From the NCBI RefSeq assembly GCF_013415125.1, contig NZ_JACCDE010000008.1:62001-126000 (forward strand): a stretch of 64,000 nucleotides of DNA, given 5' to 3'. Below, piece by piece: positions 17,231-25,966 of the stretch (position 1 is its first letter; each line of letters opens with the position of its first letter). A model generated the notes under the pieces. It searched no databases, was not told where the DNA came from, and was given only the letters and a program-made list of their open reading frames with translations. Position numbers and translations under genes: made by a program. The DNA is from Vreelandella glaciei (GTDB lineage Bacteria; Pseudomonadota; Gammaproteobacteria; Pseudomonadales; Halomonadaceae).

Positions 17231-18151
17231 TCAAACGCTGGGCGGCGGTTCCACCGGCGCCTGGCGTGCCCGTTGGCGTTTGACCAGTTGGGTAATCACG
17301 CCGTAGCGTGGCCCTGCCAGAAAGGCGAGCATCAGGAATATGCCGGTCATGACGGCCATCATGCCGCCAATGGAGACGTTGAGATACACTGCGAGGTAGT
17401 AGCCAGAAATACTCGAGGCGATAGAAATTAGCGCACCGATGATAAACATCATCAACAGCCGGTCGGTCAGCAAATAGGCGGCGGAGGCGGGAACAATGGC
17501 AAAGGCGATAAACAACACCGCGCCTACCGCATCAAAGGCCGCCACAGCAGTGGAACTAGTTAGCATTAGCAGCACATAGAAAAGAATCGAGGGCATAAAG
17601 CCGAACGTTTTGGCCAGCGCCGGATCGAAGGTGGCCAGCTTCAGCTCCTTATAAAAGAGTCCGATAAACGCATAGTTGAGCACCGTCATCACGCTCATCG
17701 ATACCAGCGCCTGGGGGATGGGCAGGCCGAAGATGTCGAGTGTATCCAGCCAGACAAAACCGATCTCACCGAGCAGCACGGTATGCGTGTCGATATGCAC
17801 ATCATTGGCATAAATATTCAACAGCAGCACGCCGATAGAGAACAGCGCCGGGAAGACCAGGCCGATAGCGGTATCCTGCTTGACCCGTTTGGTGCTCGCT
17901 AAGGCTTCGGTGAGCAAGACGGTTAACAGCCCAGTGAGGGCGGCCCCGATCAGTTGTACCGGCCCGCTCTGTTGCTTGGTCAGCAGCCAGACGATGACGA
18001 TGCCAAACACAATCGAATGGCTGATTGCGTCGGATAACATGCTGTTGCCGCGGAGCACTAAAAAGGTGCCCACCGCCGAGGAGGCGATGCCTACCATCGC
18101 GCCCACTAGCATAATGGGCAGGGCAGTTGTGGTCAGTAGCTCTGCCATCAT
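17231..18151 (-). CDS. Metal ABC transporter permease (ABC-3 family), second subunit
   Basis: This inner-membrane permease (306 aa) of the manganese/zinc/iron ABC-3 family has about eight membrane segments. DAISHSIVFGIV and GTFLVLRGNSMLSD are the conserved parts of the first half. It is the last gene of a four-gene operon and its start overlaps the stop of the other permease (18148-18151). Having two different permease genes is typical of MntABCD/TroABCD-type systems. The upstream MntR-like box argues for manganese. Confidence 0.88.
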   Translation of the reverse strand: MMAELLTTTALPIMLVGAMVGIASSAVGTFLVLRGNSMLSDAISHSIVFGIVIVWLLTKQQSGPVQLIGAALTGLLTVLLTEALASTKRVKQDTAIGLVFPALFSIGVLLLNIYANDVHIDTHTVLLGEIGFVWLDTLDIFGLPIPQALVSMSVMTVLNYAFIGLFYKELKLATFDPALAKTFGFMPSILFYVLLMLTSSTAVAAFDAVGAVLFIAFAIVPASAAYLLTDRLLMMFIIGALISIASSISGYYLAVYLNVSIGGMMAVMTGIFLMLAFLAGPRYGVITQLVKRQRARQAPVEPPPSV

Positions 18152-19242
18152 GATGCTAATTCCTCAAAGGCCGCGACCACTCTTCTAGCCTCCTCCTGGC
18201 CCTGTGCCGTTAGCCCCCAGCCGTCGTCGCCGCGTGGAGAGCGGGTTAGGTAGCCTTGCTGCTTAAGCTTGTTGAGCATCCTGCGTGAACCGAGTGTTGA
18301 AGGGGTGCATGAGGGATCAGCCGTGTGTTTATATAGCGCATAAAGTAGCTGCTGTTTCTGCAGCGCTGACTTCTGGCGATAGTGCTTTATCACACCCCAC
18401 AGCAGCCCACGGCCGGGCGCCAATGCCAACGATATAAGCACAATGACGGTTGCGGTCAGGACAATCAGCGGGCCGGTTGCCAGGCCGCGCGATAGGGTGC
18501 TGATGGTTGCCCCTGACACGCCACTGACAATACCGACGCCTGCGGCGATGGTGAGCATGCCGCCTAGGTGGCGGCTCCACTGTCGCGCGGCCGCCGCGGG
18601 TGCCACGATCATGGCGGCCATCAAAATCACACCGACCATCTGCAGGCCGACGACGACCGCTAGCGCAACCATAGCGGTGAGCGATGCTTCAATCACGGTG
18701 ATAGGCATGCCGAGCGTGCGGGCGTACTCCGCATCAAAGGTGACCAGCTTGGCCTGTTTCCAGAAGACGGCAAGCAGTAGCAGCGTGACCAGCGTAATGC
18801 TGCCCATCACCCATAAATCGGAGCGCAGCGTCGCGGCGGCCTGGCCGAACAGAAAGGCCTCAAGACCGCCCTGGGAGGCGTTATTGGTACTCTGGATATA
18901 GGTGAGCAGAACGATACCCACGGCAAAAAAGATACTCAGGCAGGCGCCCAGGGCAGCGTCCGTTTTCAGGCGGCTTAAGCGCGTCAGCATCAGCATAATC
19001 AGCGCGGCGGCGGAGCCGGTGATCAGTGAACCAATAATAATCCCGCCAATATCCCGGCTGCCGGTGATGATAAAGCTTAAACAGATGCCGGGAAGGGCGG
19101 CGTGGGAAATCGCGTCTCCCAGCAGGCTTTGGCGACGCAGCACCGCAAAACAGCCCAGCGGGCCGCTGATCAGCCCCAGCAGCGAGGCGCCAATGACGAC
19201 ATTCTGAAAGGTGTAGTCAGATAAAAGCTCAAGCCACACCAT
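18148..19242 (-). CDS. Metal ABC transporter permease with C-terminal winged-helix tail
   Basis: This ABC-3 family permease (364 aa) has membrane segments to about residue 290, including LLGDAISHAALPGICLSF. The last 70-75 residues are hydrophilic and read like a winged helix (RRMLNKLKQQGYLTRS...GWGLTAQGQEEARRVV), resembling a DtxR/MarR-type DNA-binding fold. Similar tails occur on some manganese permeases. The gene lies 3 bases after the ATPase gene and overlaps the next permease by 4 bases. Confidence 0.88.
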   Translation of the reverse strand: MVWLELLSDYTFQNVVIGASLLGLISGPLGCFAVLRRQSLLGDAISHAALPGICLSFIITGSRDIGGIIIGSLITGSAAALIMLMLTRLSRLKTDAALGACLSIFFAVGIVLLTYIQSTNNASQGGLEAFLFGQAAATLRSDLWVMGSITLVTLLLLAVFWKQAKLVTFDAEYARTLGMPITVIEASLTAMVALAVVVGLQMVGVILMAAMIVAPAAAARQWSRHLGGMLTIAAGVGIVSGVSGATISTLSRGLATGPLIVLTATVIVLISLALAPGRGLLWGVIKHYRQKSALQKQQLLYALYKHTADPSCTPSTLGSRRMLNKLKQQGYLTRSPRGDDGWGLTAQGQEEARRVVAAFEELAS

Positions 19243-19245
19243 GGG

Positions 19246-20028
19246 TTACTTCACCTTTGAGGCGGCAAACATTAACGATTCATTGTCGTTAAGTAGCGCG
19301 ATTTGACCGCCGTAAGCCTGGCGCAGGTGATCGATCTTGAACACCTCCTCGGCCTTGCCGCTGGCGATGACTCGCACGTTGAGTAGCAGTAGCCAGTCAA
19401 AGTAGGTGCGAACCGTTTGCAGATCGTGGTGTACCACAATCAGCGTCTTACCCGCGTCGCGCAGGCGGCGCAGGATATCGATAATGGCCCGCTCGGTGGT
19501 GGCATCGACGCCCGCCATGGGTTCATCAAGAAAATACACATCGGCTTGCTGCACCAGCGCACGGGCCAAAAATACGCGCTGCTGCTGGCCACCTGAGAGC
19601 TGGCTAATTTGGCGCTCAGCCAAGGCACTCATACCGACCATTTCAAGTGCTTCCTGCGCCTCGTGGCGCTCTTTTCGCCCCGGTCTTTTGAGCCAACCTA
19701 AACGCCCGTAAAGCCCCATGGTGACCACATCCAGTGCAGTGGTGGGAAAATCCCAGTCAACGCTTGAGCGCTGGGGCACGTAGCCCACCCGTTTACGCTG
19801 CGTGGCGTAAGGTCGCCCATGCACCATCACCTCTCCTGACAGCGACGGCACCAGCCCCAGTAGGCTTTTGATCAACGTGCTCTTGCCCGCCCCGTTAGGG
19901 CCGACAATGCCCGCCATGACACCGGCGGGGATATCCAGATCGATATCCCAAAGCACGGGCTGGTTATGGTAGCTCACCGTCAGGTTTTTAATACTCAGTG
20001 CGGTGTCTGTAAGGTCGGATGTCGCCAT
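19246..20028 (-). CDS. Metal ABC transporter ATP-binding protein
   Basis: This is the ATPase of the metal importer (260 aa): Walker A GPNGAGKST, signature LSGGQQQRVFLARAL, Walker B VYFLDEPMAGVD, switch region VVHHDL. RVGYVPQRSSVDWDFP is typical of manganese/zinc ABC ATPases (MntB/TroB/ZnuC group). It begins 22 bases after the binding-protein gene. Confidence 0.93.
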   Translation of the reverse strand: MATSDLTDTALSIKNLTVSYHNQPVLWDIDLDIPAGVMAGIVGPNGAGKSTLIKSLLGLVPSLSGEVMVHGRPYATQRKRVGYVPQRSSVDWDFPTTALDVVTMGLYGRLGWLKRPGRKERHEAQEALEMVGMSALAERQISQLSGGQQQRVFLARALVQQADVYFLDEPMAGVDATTERAIIDILRRLRDAGKTLIVVHHDLQTVRTYFDWLLLLNVRVIASGKAEEVFKIDHLRQAYGGQIALLNDNESLMFAASKVK

Positions 20029-20050
20029 GGATCACTGCCTTATCGAATGC

Positions 20051-21019
20051 TTATTGAGCGAGTTGCCACTCGCTGGCCCAGTCATCCAGTGCCTTTGGCA
20101 GCGGGGCCAAGGAACCGCCTAGCGCCTCGACAATGTGCTGGGTGTTACGGTAGATCATGCCCATATAGGTACCATCTACCGTGCCTTCATCGCCCATGGC
20201 GTCGGAATAAAGCTGGCCGCCGATGGTCACATCATGGCCGCGCTGCCTTGCAGCATCGATCACTGCCTGAATGGTGCGTGGATTGATGGTGCTCTCGACA
20301 AATATGGCGGGCACGTTACGGGCAACAACGCTATCCGCCATGCTGCGAATATCGGCGATCCCAGTTTCGGTTTCGGTACTGATGCCCTGAATCCCTTCCA
20401 CCTCAATGTCATAGGCACGGCCAAAGTAGCTGAACGCGTCGTGGGCGGTGACGAGAATACGCTGCTCTTCGGGGATGCTGGCAATGCTCTCTTTAACCCA
20501 CTCATGCAAGGCTAGCAACTGAGCCTGATAACGCTCGGTATTGGTTTCAATCGTCGTGGCGCACTCAGGGCGTGCTTCGCTCAATGCATCGCTTAGGGTG
20601 GGCAGTGTTTGGGCCCATAAAGAGACATCCATCCACAGGTGAGGGTCGACTCCGTAGACATCCTGAGCGGTGATCAACGACGCCGGATCAATGGAAGCGG
20701 GCGCCACGGCAAGCGTGGGTGTTCGTGCCGAGAAATTCTCCAGCACACTCCCCAGCTGTCCTTCCAATGAGTAGCCTGAATAGAGAATGTGTTCGGCGCC
20801 CCGCAGCAAGGCCACGTCGCTAGCGCTTGCCTGATACAGATGGGGGTCTACGCCGGGGCCCATCATGGCTTCCACATTAACGCATTCGCCGCCTACTTCC
20901 TGCGCTACATCGGCAATCATCCCAATCGTTGCCACCACGTTTAAGGGCGTTTCATCGGCAGTTGCCAACGCACTAAAAGGCAGCGTTCCCAATAGAATCA
21001 CGGCATATTTTGTTGCCAT
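20051..21019 (-). CDS. Periplasmic manganese/zinc-binding protein (cluster A-I)
   Basis: This metal-binding lipoprotein-like or periplasmic receptor (322 aa) has a signal peptide ending near ALATA. The predicted metal ligands are His60 (GVDPHLYQ), His127 (VDPHLWMD), His193 (VTAHDAFSYF) and Asp273 (YSDAMG). This is the H-H-H-D set of TroA; Mn-only PsaA-type proteins have Glu at the third place. There is no His-rich loop of the ZnuA type, which speaks against a dedicated zinc system. It is first in the operon, with a MntR-like box 75-94 bases upstream. Confidence 0.88.
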   Translation of the reverse strand: MATKYAVILLGTLPFSALATADETPLNVVATIGMIADVAQEVGGECVNVEAMMGPGVDPHLYQASASDVALLRGAEHILYSGYSLEGQLGSVLENFSARTPTLAVAPASIDPASLITAQDVYGVDPHLWMDVSLWAQTLPTLSDALSEARPECATTIETNTERYQAQLLALHEWVKESIASIPEEQRILVTAHDAFSYFGRAYDIEVEGIQGISTETETGIADIRSMADSVVARNVPAIFVESTINPRTIQAVIDAARQRGHDVTIGGQLYSDAMGDEGTVDGTYMGMIYRNTQHIVEALGGSLAPLPKALDDWASEWQLAQ

Positions 21020-21093
21020 TATTTAGCTCCAGACTCGTCATGAGGTAGATGGGTTGAAGTTGCTTTGTGTAAACTGGTTGTCCTAGGGAAAGA

Positions 21094-21113
21094 AGTATAG
21101 CCTTGGCTAAGTT
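21094..21113 (-). promoter_or_regulatory. MntR-like operator of the metal-transport operon
   Basis: On the minus strand the site reads AACTTAGCCAAGGCTATACT. It has the dyad TAGCC-(N2)-GGCTA and, as I recall the enterobacterial mntH MntR box (AACATAGC-N4-GCTATGTT), agrees at 16 of 20 positions. Its place just upstream of the binding-protein gene is right for a repressor. It favours Mn2+ as the regulating and transported metal. Confidence 0.65.
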
Positions 21114-21236
21114 TGTGACGCTATTGATGAAATGTCAAGCGGATAAAAGACGCTGAGGTGGGCTGAAAAAGGCATTTGAGTATTGCGGGAATAAACGTAA
21201 GACGGGCTACTAACGCGCCTTTGAAGTCTGCTAAGA

Positions 21237-21262
21237 ACGGTTTAAGTTATCCACACCCGGTT
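21237..21262 (+). repeat. 26-bp direct repeat, copy B, containing a DnaA box
   Basis: Exact copy of 17125-17150. Its last base is also the last base of the RES-toxin stop codon (minus strand). It includes the urtE-terminal codons ACG GTT TAA although no urtE reading frame precedes it here, so it looks like a duplicated fragment of the urtE end. Confidence 0.9.
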
Positions 21263-21726
21263 CAAAGTCTTGGATCGGGCTGGAAGGGCAGTGCCTCGGC
21301 CGTCGCGATGATTTGATCGAATAAGGGGTGCGCCGTATTGAGCATGTAGTTGAGCTCTCTCGGCACGACCACGCTCGGCACTGCCAGTGCCAGACTTTGG
21401 TTGGATGCCAGCCAGCCATCGCCAAGTTCAGCAGTCTCTGCGGGCGCTGGGGCTTCCTGCCAGTTTTCCGGTAGATCTTCTTCGCCAACGCTTAGAATGG
21501 TGTCTGCTGGCAGCGTTAGGCGCAGCAGCGCATACGCATTGAGCAGCCGATAGCTTTCCAGATTCACCATAGTTTCCAGTAGCGCCAGCGACTCGGAGCT
21601 TGCCACATACACACAGGCATTCCCCGGGCTGTTCCAGCGCCCACCGTAAAGCCGTGCGCCCTCGCCATCAAACGCTGTTTCCTGAAACTTACGCTTAACC
21701 AGCCGATAGGCGGTGACCTCGTTCAT
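21262..21726 (-). CDS. RES-domain toxin
   Basis: This is a small protein (154 aa) of the RES family, toxins that degrade NAD+ or modify target enzymes. Family blocks are YRLVKRKF at the N-terminus, the RLYGGRWNSPG motif (Arg30, Trp31), the AxxES/ALLE region (Glu51) and VPSVVVPRELNYMLN near the C-terminus. It overlaps the antitoxin stop by four bases and is translated after it. The normal RES length is about 150-170 aa, so it looks intact. Confidence 0.9.
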   Translation of the reverse strand: MNEVTAYRLVKRKFQETAFDGEGARLYGGRWNSPGNACVYVASSESLALLETMVNLESYRLLNAYALLRLTLPADTILSVGEEDLPENWQEAPAPAETAELGDGWLASNQSLALAVPSVVVPRELNYMLNTAHPLFDQIIATAEALPFQPDPRL

Positions 21727-22172
21727 ACCGAGACCCCGTGCTCCAGCCGCCCGATGAGGTTCAACACCGTTTGATACTCCGCCGATGTGGCGCTCATTTC
21801 GACAGGGCGACGACCGCCTAGCCCGGCATTGGGTTTGAGCAGCCAGGCGCGGGCGCCCTCCGCGTCCCCCTCGAATAGATCCAGTGTCGCCTTGAAAAGC
21901 TCAGCAAAGCGATACAGCCGGTCACTCTCCGCCATTTTGAAGCGGCCCGATTTGGCGCGACGGCTGAGCGTGGCAGAGGGAATATCCACATAGCGCGCCA
22001 GGGCCTTCTGCTCGATACCTGATACCTTGGCAAGTTGGGGATAGACACGATATTCCACGCCTGCATGTAGCAGCTCATGCAGCTTACGGCCGCGAGCAGG
22101 CAGACCAACTTGCTGCCAGAATCCGGGCGCCAAAGCTTTGGGAGGCTGATATTGAGTGAAATGGATATCCAT
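21723..22172 (-). CDS. Xre/ParS-family antitoxin of the RES toxin
   Basis: This antitoxin (149 aa) has an N-terminal Xre-like helix-turn-helix (YPQLAKVSGIEQKALARYVDIPSATLSRR) and a C-terminal DUF2384 (MbcA/ParS) toxin-binding domain (FEGDAEGARAWLLKPNAGLGGRRPVE). The frame opens at ATG 22184, but that codon lies inside the operator dyad; ATG 22172 has GGAAA 7 bases upstream and is my choice. It precedes the toxin, the usual order for this type. Confidence 0.9.
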   Translation of the reverse strand: MDIHFTQYQPPKALAPGFWQQVGLPARGRKLHELLHAGVEYRVYPQLAKVSGIEQKALARYVDIPSATLSRRAKSGRFKMAESDRLYRFAELFKATLDLFEGDAEGARAWLLKPNAGLGGRRPVEMSATSAEYQTVLNLIGRLEHGVSV

Positions 22173-22181
22173 GGTGTTTTC

Positions 22182-22210
22182 CATTTGATAGTTTTATGGG
22201 CTATCAAATG
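22182..22210 (-). promoter_or_regulatory. Autoregulatory operator of the RES/Xre pair
   Basis: CATTTGATAG (22182-22191) and CTATCAAATG (22201-22210) form a perfect 10-bp inverted repeat with a 9-base spacer immediately before the antitoxin start. An Xre-type antitoxin usually represses its own operon through such a dyad. Confidence 0.75.
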
Positions 22211-22251
22211 ATATACAGAGTGATGACGCATTCGTCAAGGGCAAGAGTAGT

Positions 22252-22297
22252 GCCCTTGTATGGTGCTTTTTAGTTCTATTTAGCACTTTTTTGGTGC
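22252..22297 (+). promoter_or_regulatory. Two NtrC sites upstream of the urease operon
   Basis: GCACTTTTTTGGTGC (22283-22297) is a full match to GCAC-N7-GTGC; GCCCTTGTATGGTGC (22252-22266) differs by one base in the left half. They are 31 bases apart (three helical turns) and about 75 bases before the sigma-54 promoter. Confidence 0.82.
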
Positions 22298-22371
22298 GTT
22301 TTTAATTTATGTAGCTAACAAAACGCAGTATTAGTCTGATGAATGGCCCTGTCCTCTGCTTTTCACCATTT

Positions 22372-22387
22372 TGGCGCATTAATTGCA
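22372..22387 (+). promoter_or_regulatory. Sigma-54 promoter of ureDABCEFG
   Basis: TGGCGCATTAATTGCA has GG (22373-22374) and GC (22385-22386) with correct -24/-12 spacing. Its first eight bases equal those of the urtA promoter. The expected start of transcription is near 22398, about 32 bases before ureD. Confidence 0.82.
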
Positions 22388-22429
22388 CTAATTAGTGAAT
22401 GGCTTACTGAAAGGAAGCGATAGCTAATT

Positions 22430-23314
22430 ATGATGCTATGCGATATCGCAAAATCTCCCCTTGCCTCTGGCCACCGCTTTGACCAGGACCGCTACTGGGC
22501 GGCATCGTTAGATCTGCGGTTTGCCCAGCGCGACGGCGTTACCCGCATGGTGCAGGCGCGCCATCAAGGGCCGCTGCGGGTACAGCGGCCGTTCTATCCG
22601 GAAGGCCGCAGTGAGGCGTGCCATGTCTATGTGCTTCATCCACCGGGCGGGCTGGTGAGCGGCGATGCGCTCACCATTAGCGCTCACGTCGAAGGCGGTG
22701 CCCATGCGCTACTCACAACGCCTGCCGCCAATAAACTCTACAAAGCCGACAGTCAGGGCGTGGCATGGACTCAGCATACCCGGTTAAGCGTTGAAGACGA
22801 TGCCACTCTGGAGTGGTTGCCCCAGGAGACCATCGCCTTCGATGGCTCGAAAGGCGAGCAGCGCACCCAAATTGATCTTCACGGCAGTGCCCGCTGCCTG
22901 GGCTGGGAGGTGATGGCGCTGGGCCGCCCGGCAAGCGACTTACCCTATGTTTCCGGACGCATTGAGCAACACTTCCGCTTAACCCTGGACGGCAAGCCGC
23001 TGTGGTTAGAGCGCCAACCGTTAGACCCACTTCACCCACGCTTTGCCGGGCGCTGGGGGCAGGGTGGTGCCACCGTGCAGGCCACGCTCTGGGCGGTAGG
23101 CATTGCCGATGCGCCTGGGGCGATTGAAGCCTTGCGTGAAGCGCTGCCGGATAACCCCCGTTGGGCGGTTACCGTCCGTCACGGTGTTCTGCTGCTGCGC
23201 TATTTAGGCAACTCGCGTAACGAAGCCTGGGCGTTATGCGAACAGGCCTGGCAACTGCTGCGCCCCCGGTGGATCGAGCGTGAAGCACATACCCCACGAA
23301 TTTGGCTAACCTAA
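22430..23314 (+). CDS. ureD: Urease accessory protein UreD
   Basis: This cytoplasmic scaffold (294 aa) for urease nickel insertion forms the UreD-UreF-UreG complex on apo-urease. The family blocks [25 protein letters not shown] and [10 protein letters not shown] are near the N-terminus and [10 protein letters not shown] follows. ATG 22430 is followed at once by a second ATG; GGAAG lies a little far upstream. It is the first gene of the urease operon, as is common in gammaproteobacteria. Confidence 0.95.
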   Translation: MMLCDIAKSPLASGHRFDQDRYWAASLDLRFAQRDGVTRMVQARHQGPLRVQRPFYPEGRSEACHVYVLHPPGGLVSGDALTISAHVEGGAHALLTTPAANKLYKADSQGVAWTQHTRLSVEDDATLEWLPQETIAFDGSKGEQRTQIDLHGSARCLGWEVMALGRPASDLPYVSGRIEQHFRLTLDGKPLWLERQPLDPLHPRFAGRWGQGGATVQATLWAVGIADAPGAIEALREALPDNPRWAVTVRHGVLLLRYLGNSRNEAWALCEQAWQLLRPRWIEREAHTPRIWLT

Positions 23315-23351
23315 TAGGCATCACTGCGATGCACTGCTGGAGACACGTTCC

Positions 23352-23654
23352 ATGGAATTAACCCCAAGAGACAAAGACAAGCTGCTGCTGTTCTCAGCCG
23401 CCCAGCTGGCGGAGCGCCGCAAAGCACGTGGTTTAAAGCTTAATTACCCCGAAGCGGTAGCGCTGATCAGCTTTGAAATTATGGAAGGCGCCCGGGATGG
23501 TCGCAGCGTGGCGGACTTAATGAGCTATGGTCGCGAAATCCTTAGCCGTGAGGATGTGATGGACGGCGTCGCCGAGATGGTCGACGAAGTGCAGGTAGAA
23601 GCCACCTTCCCCGACGGCACTAAGCTGGTCACTGTCCACACACCTATCAACTAG
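23352..23654 (+). CDS. ureA: Urease gamma subunit
   Basis: The smallest structural subunit (100 aa), opening [14 protein letters not shown] and containing [13 protein letters not shown] and VPDG-like [14 protein letters not shown] at the end. Length and sequence are standard. GGAG lies 9 bases before the ATG. It is separate from ureB, not fused. Confidence 0.97.
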   Translation: MELTPRDKDKLLLFSAAQLAERRKARGLKLNYPEAVALISFEIMEGARDGRSVADLMSYGREILSREDVMDGVAEMVDEVQVEATFPDGTKLVTVHTPIN

Positions 23655-23679
23655 TTGTCAGCAACCAGGAGAGCGCCTG

Positions 23680-24048
23680 ATGATTCCCGGTGAGTACCAA
23701 TTAAAACAGGGTGATATCGAACTGTGTGCTGGGCGTGAGCGGATTAGCGTCGAAGTGGCCAATACCGGCGACCGTCCCATCCAGATCGGCTCCCACTACC
23801 ACTTCGCCGAAGCCAACCCGGCGCTGGTGTTTGATCGCGCCAAAACCCGAGGTTTTCGCTTGGACGTCGCCGCTGGCACGGCAATTCGCTTTGAGCCCGG
23901 CCAGACCCGCGAAGTCACGCTGATCCCGTTTGTCGGTAAGCGCGAAATTTACGGCTTTCGCGGCGATGTCATGGGCGCGCTACTTTCTAACGCGCCCGAT
24001 GCCGCGCGAAATGAACAAAAACCAGGCGAAGCGGGAGGTCAGTCATGA
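23680..24048 (+). CDS. ureB: Urease beta subunit
   Basis: This structural subunit (122 aa) opens MIPGEYQL and contains [19 protein letters not shown] and the GxxVRFEPG-type [19 protein letters not shown], the hallmark of beta subunits. GGAG precedes the ATG. Its stop overlaps the ureC start (24045-24048). Confidence 0.97.
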   Translation: MIPGEYQLKQGDIELCAGRERISVEVANTGDRPIQIGSHYHFAEANPALVFDRAKTRGFRLDVAAGTAIRFEPGQTREVTLIPFVGKREIYGFRGDVMGALLSNAPDAARNEQKPGEAGGQS

Positions 24049-25760
24049 AGCCTGCCAACAAGATCAGTCGGCAAGCCTACGCCGATATGTACGGCCCCAC
24101 GGTGGGCGACCGCGTGCGCCTGGGCGATACCGAGCTGTGGATCGAAGTCGAGAAAGACGCCACCCACTACGGCGATGAAGTGAAGTTCGGCGGTGGCAAG
24201 GTCATTCGCGACGGCATGGGCCAAAGCCAGCGCGCCGACGACACGGTGATGGATACCGTGATTACCAACGCACTGATTCTCGATTGGTGGGGTATCGTTA
24301 AAGCCGACGTGGGCATTCAGAACGGTCGCATCGCCGCGATTGGCAAGGCGGGCAACCCAGACGTACAGCCCGATGTGGAGATCGTGATTGGCCCCGGCAC
24401 CGAAATCATCTCCGGCGAAGGTAAGATCCTCACTGCCGGCGGCATCGACTCTCATATCCACTTTATTTGCCCCCAGCAGGTCGAAGAAGCGCTGATGAGC
24501 GGCGTGACCACCATGCTCGGCGGCGGCACCGGCCCAGCCACCGGCACCAACGCCACCACCTGCACGCCAGGCCCCTGGCATATCGGCAAAATGCTCCAGG
24601 CGGTGGACGATATGCCGATGAATATCGGCTTTCTGGGCAAGGGTAACGCCAGCCTGCCCGAGTCCCTGGAGCTACAGCTTAAAGCGGGTGCCATGGGGCT
24701 CAAACTGCATGAAGACTGGGGCACCACACCTGCCTCGATCAATAACTGCCTCAACGTGGCGGATGCCTACGATGTGCAGGTGGCGATTCACACCGACACC
24801 CTGAACGAATCAGGCTTTGTGGAAGACACCCTGGCCGCGTTCAAAGAGCGCTGCATTCACACTTACCACACCGAAGGTGCGGGCGGCGGCCACGCACCGG
24901 ATATTCTCACCGCCTGCTCCAAACCTTATGTGCTGCCTTCGTCCACCAACCCAACGCGGCCCTACACAGTCAATACTATCGACGAACACCTCGATATGCT
25001 GATGGTGTGCCACCACCTCGACCCCAATATCCCCGAAGACGTGGCCTTCGCCGACTCACGCATTCGCCGCGAAACCATCGCCGCCGAGGATATCCTCCAC
25101 GATTTGGGTGTGATCTCGATGATCGCTTCAGACTCCCAAGCCATGGGGCGGGTCGGTGAAGTGGTCTGCCGCACCTGGCAAACCGCCCACAAAATGAAGG
25201 TGCAGCGCGGCCTGCTGCCGGAAGACGAAGCGATGGGTGCCGATAACTTTCGCGCTAAGCGCTATATCGCCAAGTACACCATCAACCCGGCAATCACCCA
25301 CGGCATCGCCCACGAAGTGGGCTCCATCGAAGTCGGTAAACTGGCGGACCTGGTGCTATGGAAACCGGCCTTCTTTGGCGTGAAGCCAGCGATGATGATC
25401 AAAGGCGGCATGATTGCAGCGGCGCCCATGGGCGACCCCAACGCTTCGATTCCCACCCCGCAGCCAGTGCATTACCGCTATATGTTTGGTGCCTTTGGCC
25501 GTGCGGCCAGCCAAACCCGGCTCAGTTTTGTCAGCCAAGCCGCGCTGGATGCGGGTATTAAAGAGACCTTGGGACTAAACAGCGAACTGGCGGCGTGTAA
25601 AAACGTGCGCCAAGTGCGCAAAAAGGATATGAAGCTGAACGATGCCTGCCCGGAGCTGACGGTAGACCCGCAAACCTACGAAGTGCGCTGTGACGGTGAA
25701 ATTTTAACTTGCGAGCCCGCCACCGAGCTGCCGCTAGCTCAGCGTTATCATTTGTTTTAA
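24045..25760 (+). CDS. ureC: Urease alpha (catalytic) subunit
   Basis: This nickel-dependent urea amidohydrolase (571 aa) makes ammonia and carbamate. Metal ligands are visible: HIHF (the first His pair), Lys220 in [12 protein letters not shown] (carbamylated Lys bridging the nickels), and further His and Asp in [22 protein letters not shown] and [31 protein letters not shown] is the active-site flap with its mobile Cys and His. Length is standard. It is the third structural gene; a 206-base spacer with a palindromic element separates it from ureE. Confidence 0.98.
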   Translation: MKPANKISRQAYADMYGPTVGDRVRLGDTELWIEVEKDATHYGDEVKFGGGKVIRDGMGQSQRADDTVMDTVITNALILDWWGIVKADVGIQNGRIAAIGKAGNPDVQPDVEIVIGPGTEIISGEGKILTAGGIDSHIHFICPQQVEEALMSGVTTMLGGGTGPATGTNATTCTPGPWHIGKMLQAVDDMPMNIGFLGKGNASLPESLELQLKAGAMGLKLHEDWGTTPASINNCLNVADAYDVQVAIHTDTLNESGFVEDTLAAFKERCIHTYHTEGAGGGHAPDILTACSKPYVLPSSTNPTRPYTVNTIDEHLDMLMVCHHLDPNIPEDVAFADSRIRRETIAAEDILHDLGVISMIASDSQAMGRVGEVVCRTWQTAHKMKVQRGLLPEDEAMGADNFRAKRYIAKYTINPAITHGIAHEVGSIEVGKLADLVLWKPAFFGVKPAMMIKGGMIAAAPMGDPNASIPTPQPVHYRYMFGAFGRAASQTRLSFVSQAALDAGIKETLGLNSELAACKNVRQVRKKDMKLNDACPELTVDPQTYEVRCDGEILTCEPATELPLAQRYHLF

Positions 25761-25791
25761 TTGAGGCTATTTCATTAGTTAGAGGTGACGG

Positions 25792-25942
25792 GGGTAGGCC
25801 GTAGAGAGGGTCTTTTGCCAAGGCCGGAAAATGTTCCCAACAATTCCGGCATTTCCGCCATCCATGGCGGTCAGATGGCAAAAGTAGCGTACAGGGAGGT
25901 ATTCACAGCGCCCTCTCGTAGGCCTACCCGCGGCACAGCCGC
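25792..25942. repeat. Palindromic extragenic element in the ureC-ureE spacer
   Basis: Nested dyads fill the spacer. The outer arms GGGTAGGCC (25792-25800) and GGCCTACCC (25921-25929) are perfect and continue with GAGAGGG/CCCTCTC. TTTTGCCA (25813-25820) pairs with TGGCAAAA (25876-25883). Inside lie two hairpins, GCCGGAA/TTCCGGC (25823-25850) and CCGCCAT-CC-ATGGCGG (25855-25870). A small GCGGC-ACA-GCCGC hairpin follows (25930-25942). It has no coding frame of note and looks like a mobile repeat of the REP or MITE kind placed inside the operon. Confidence 0.7.
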
Positions 25943-25966
25943 AGAGATAGCGAAGGGACGAGAGCA

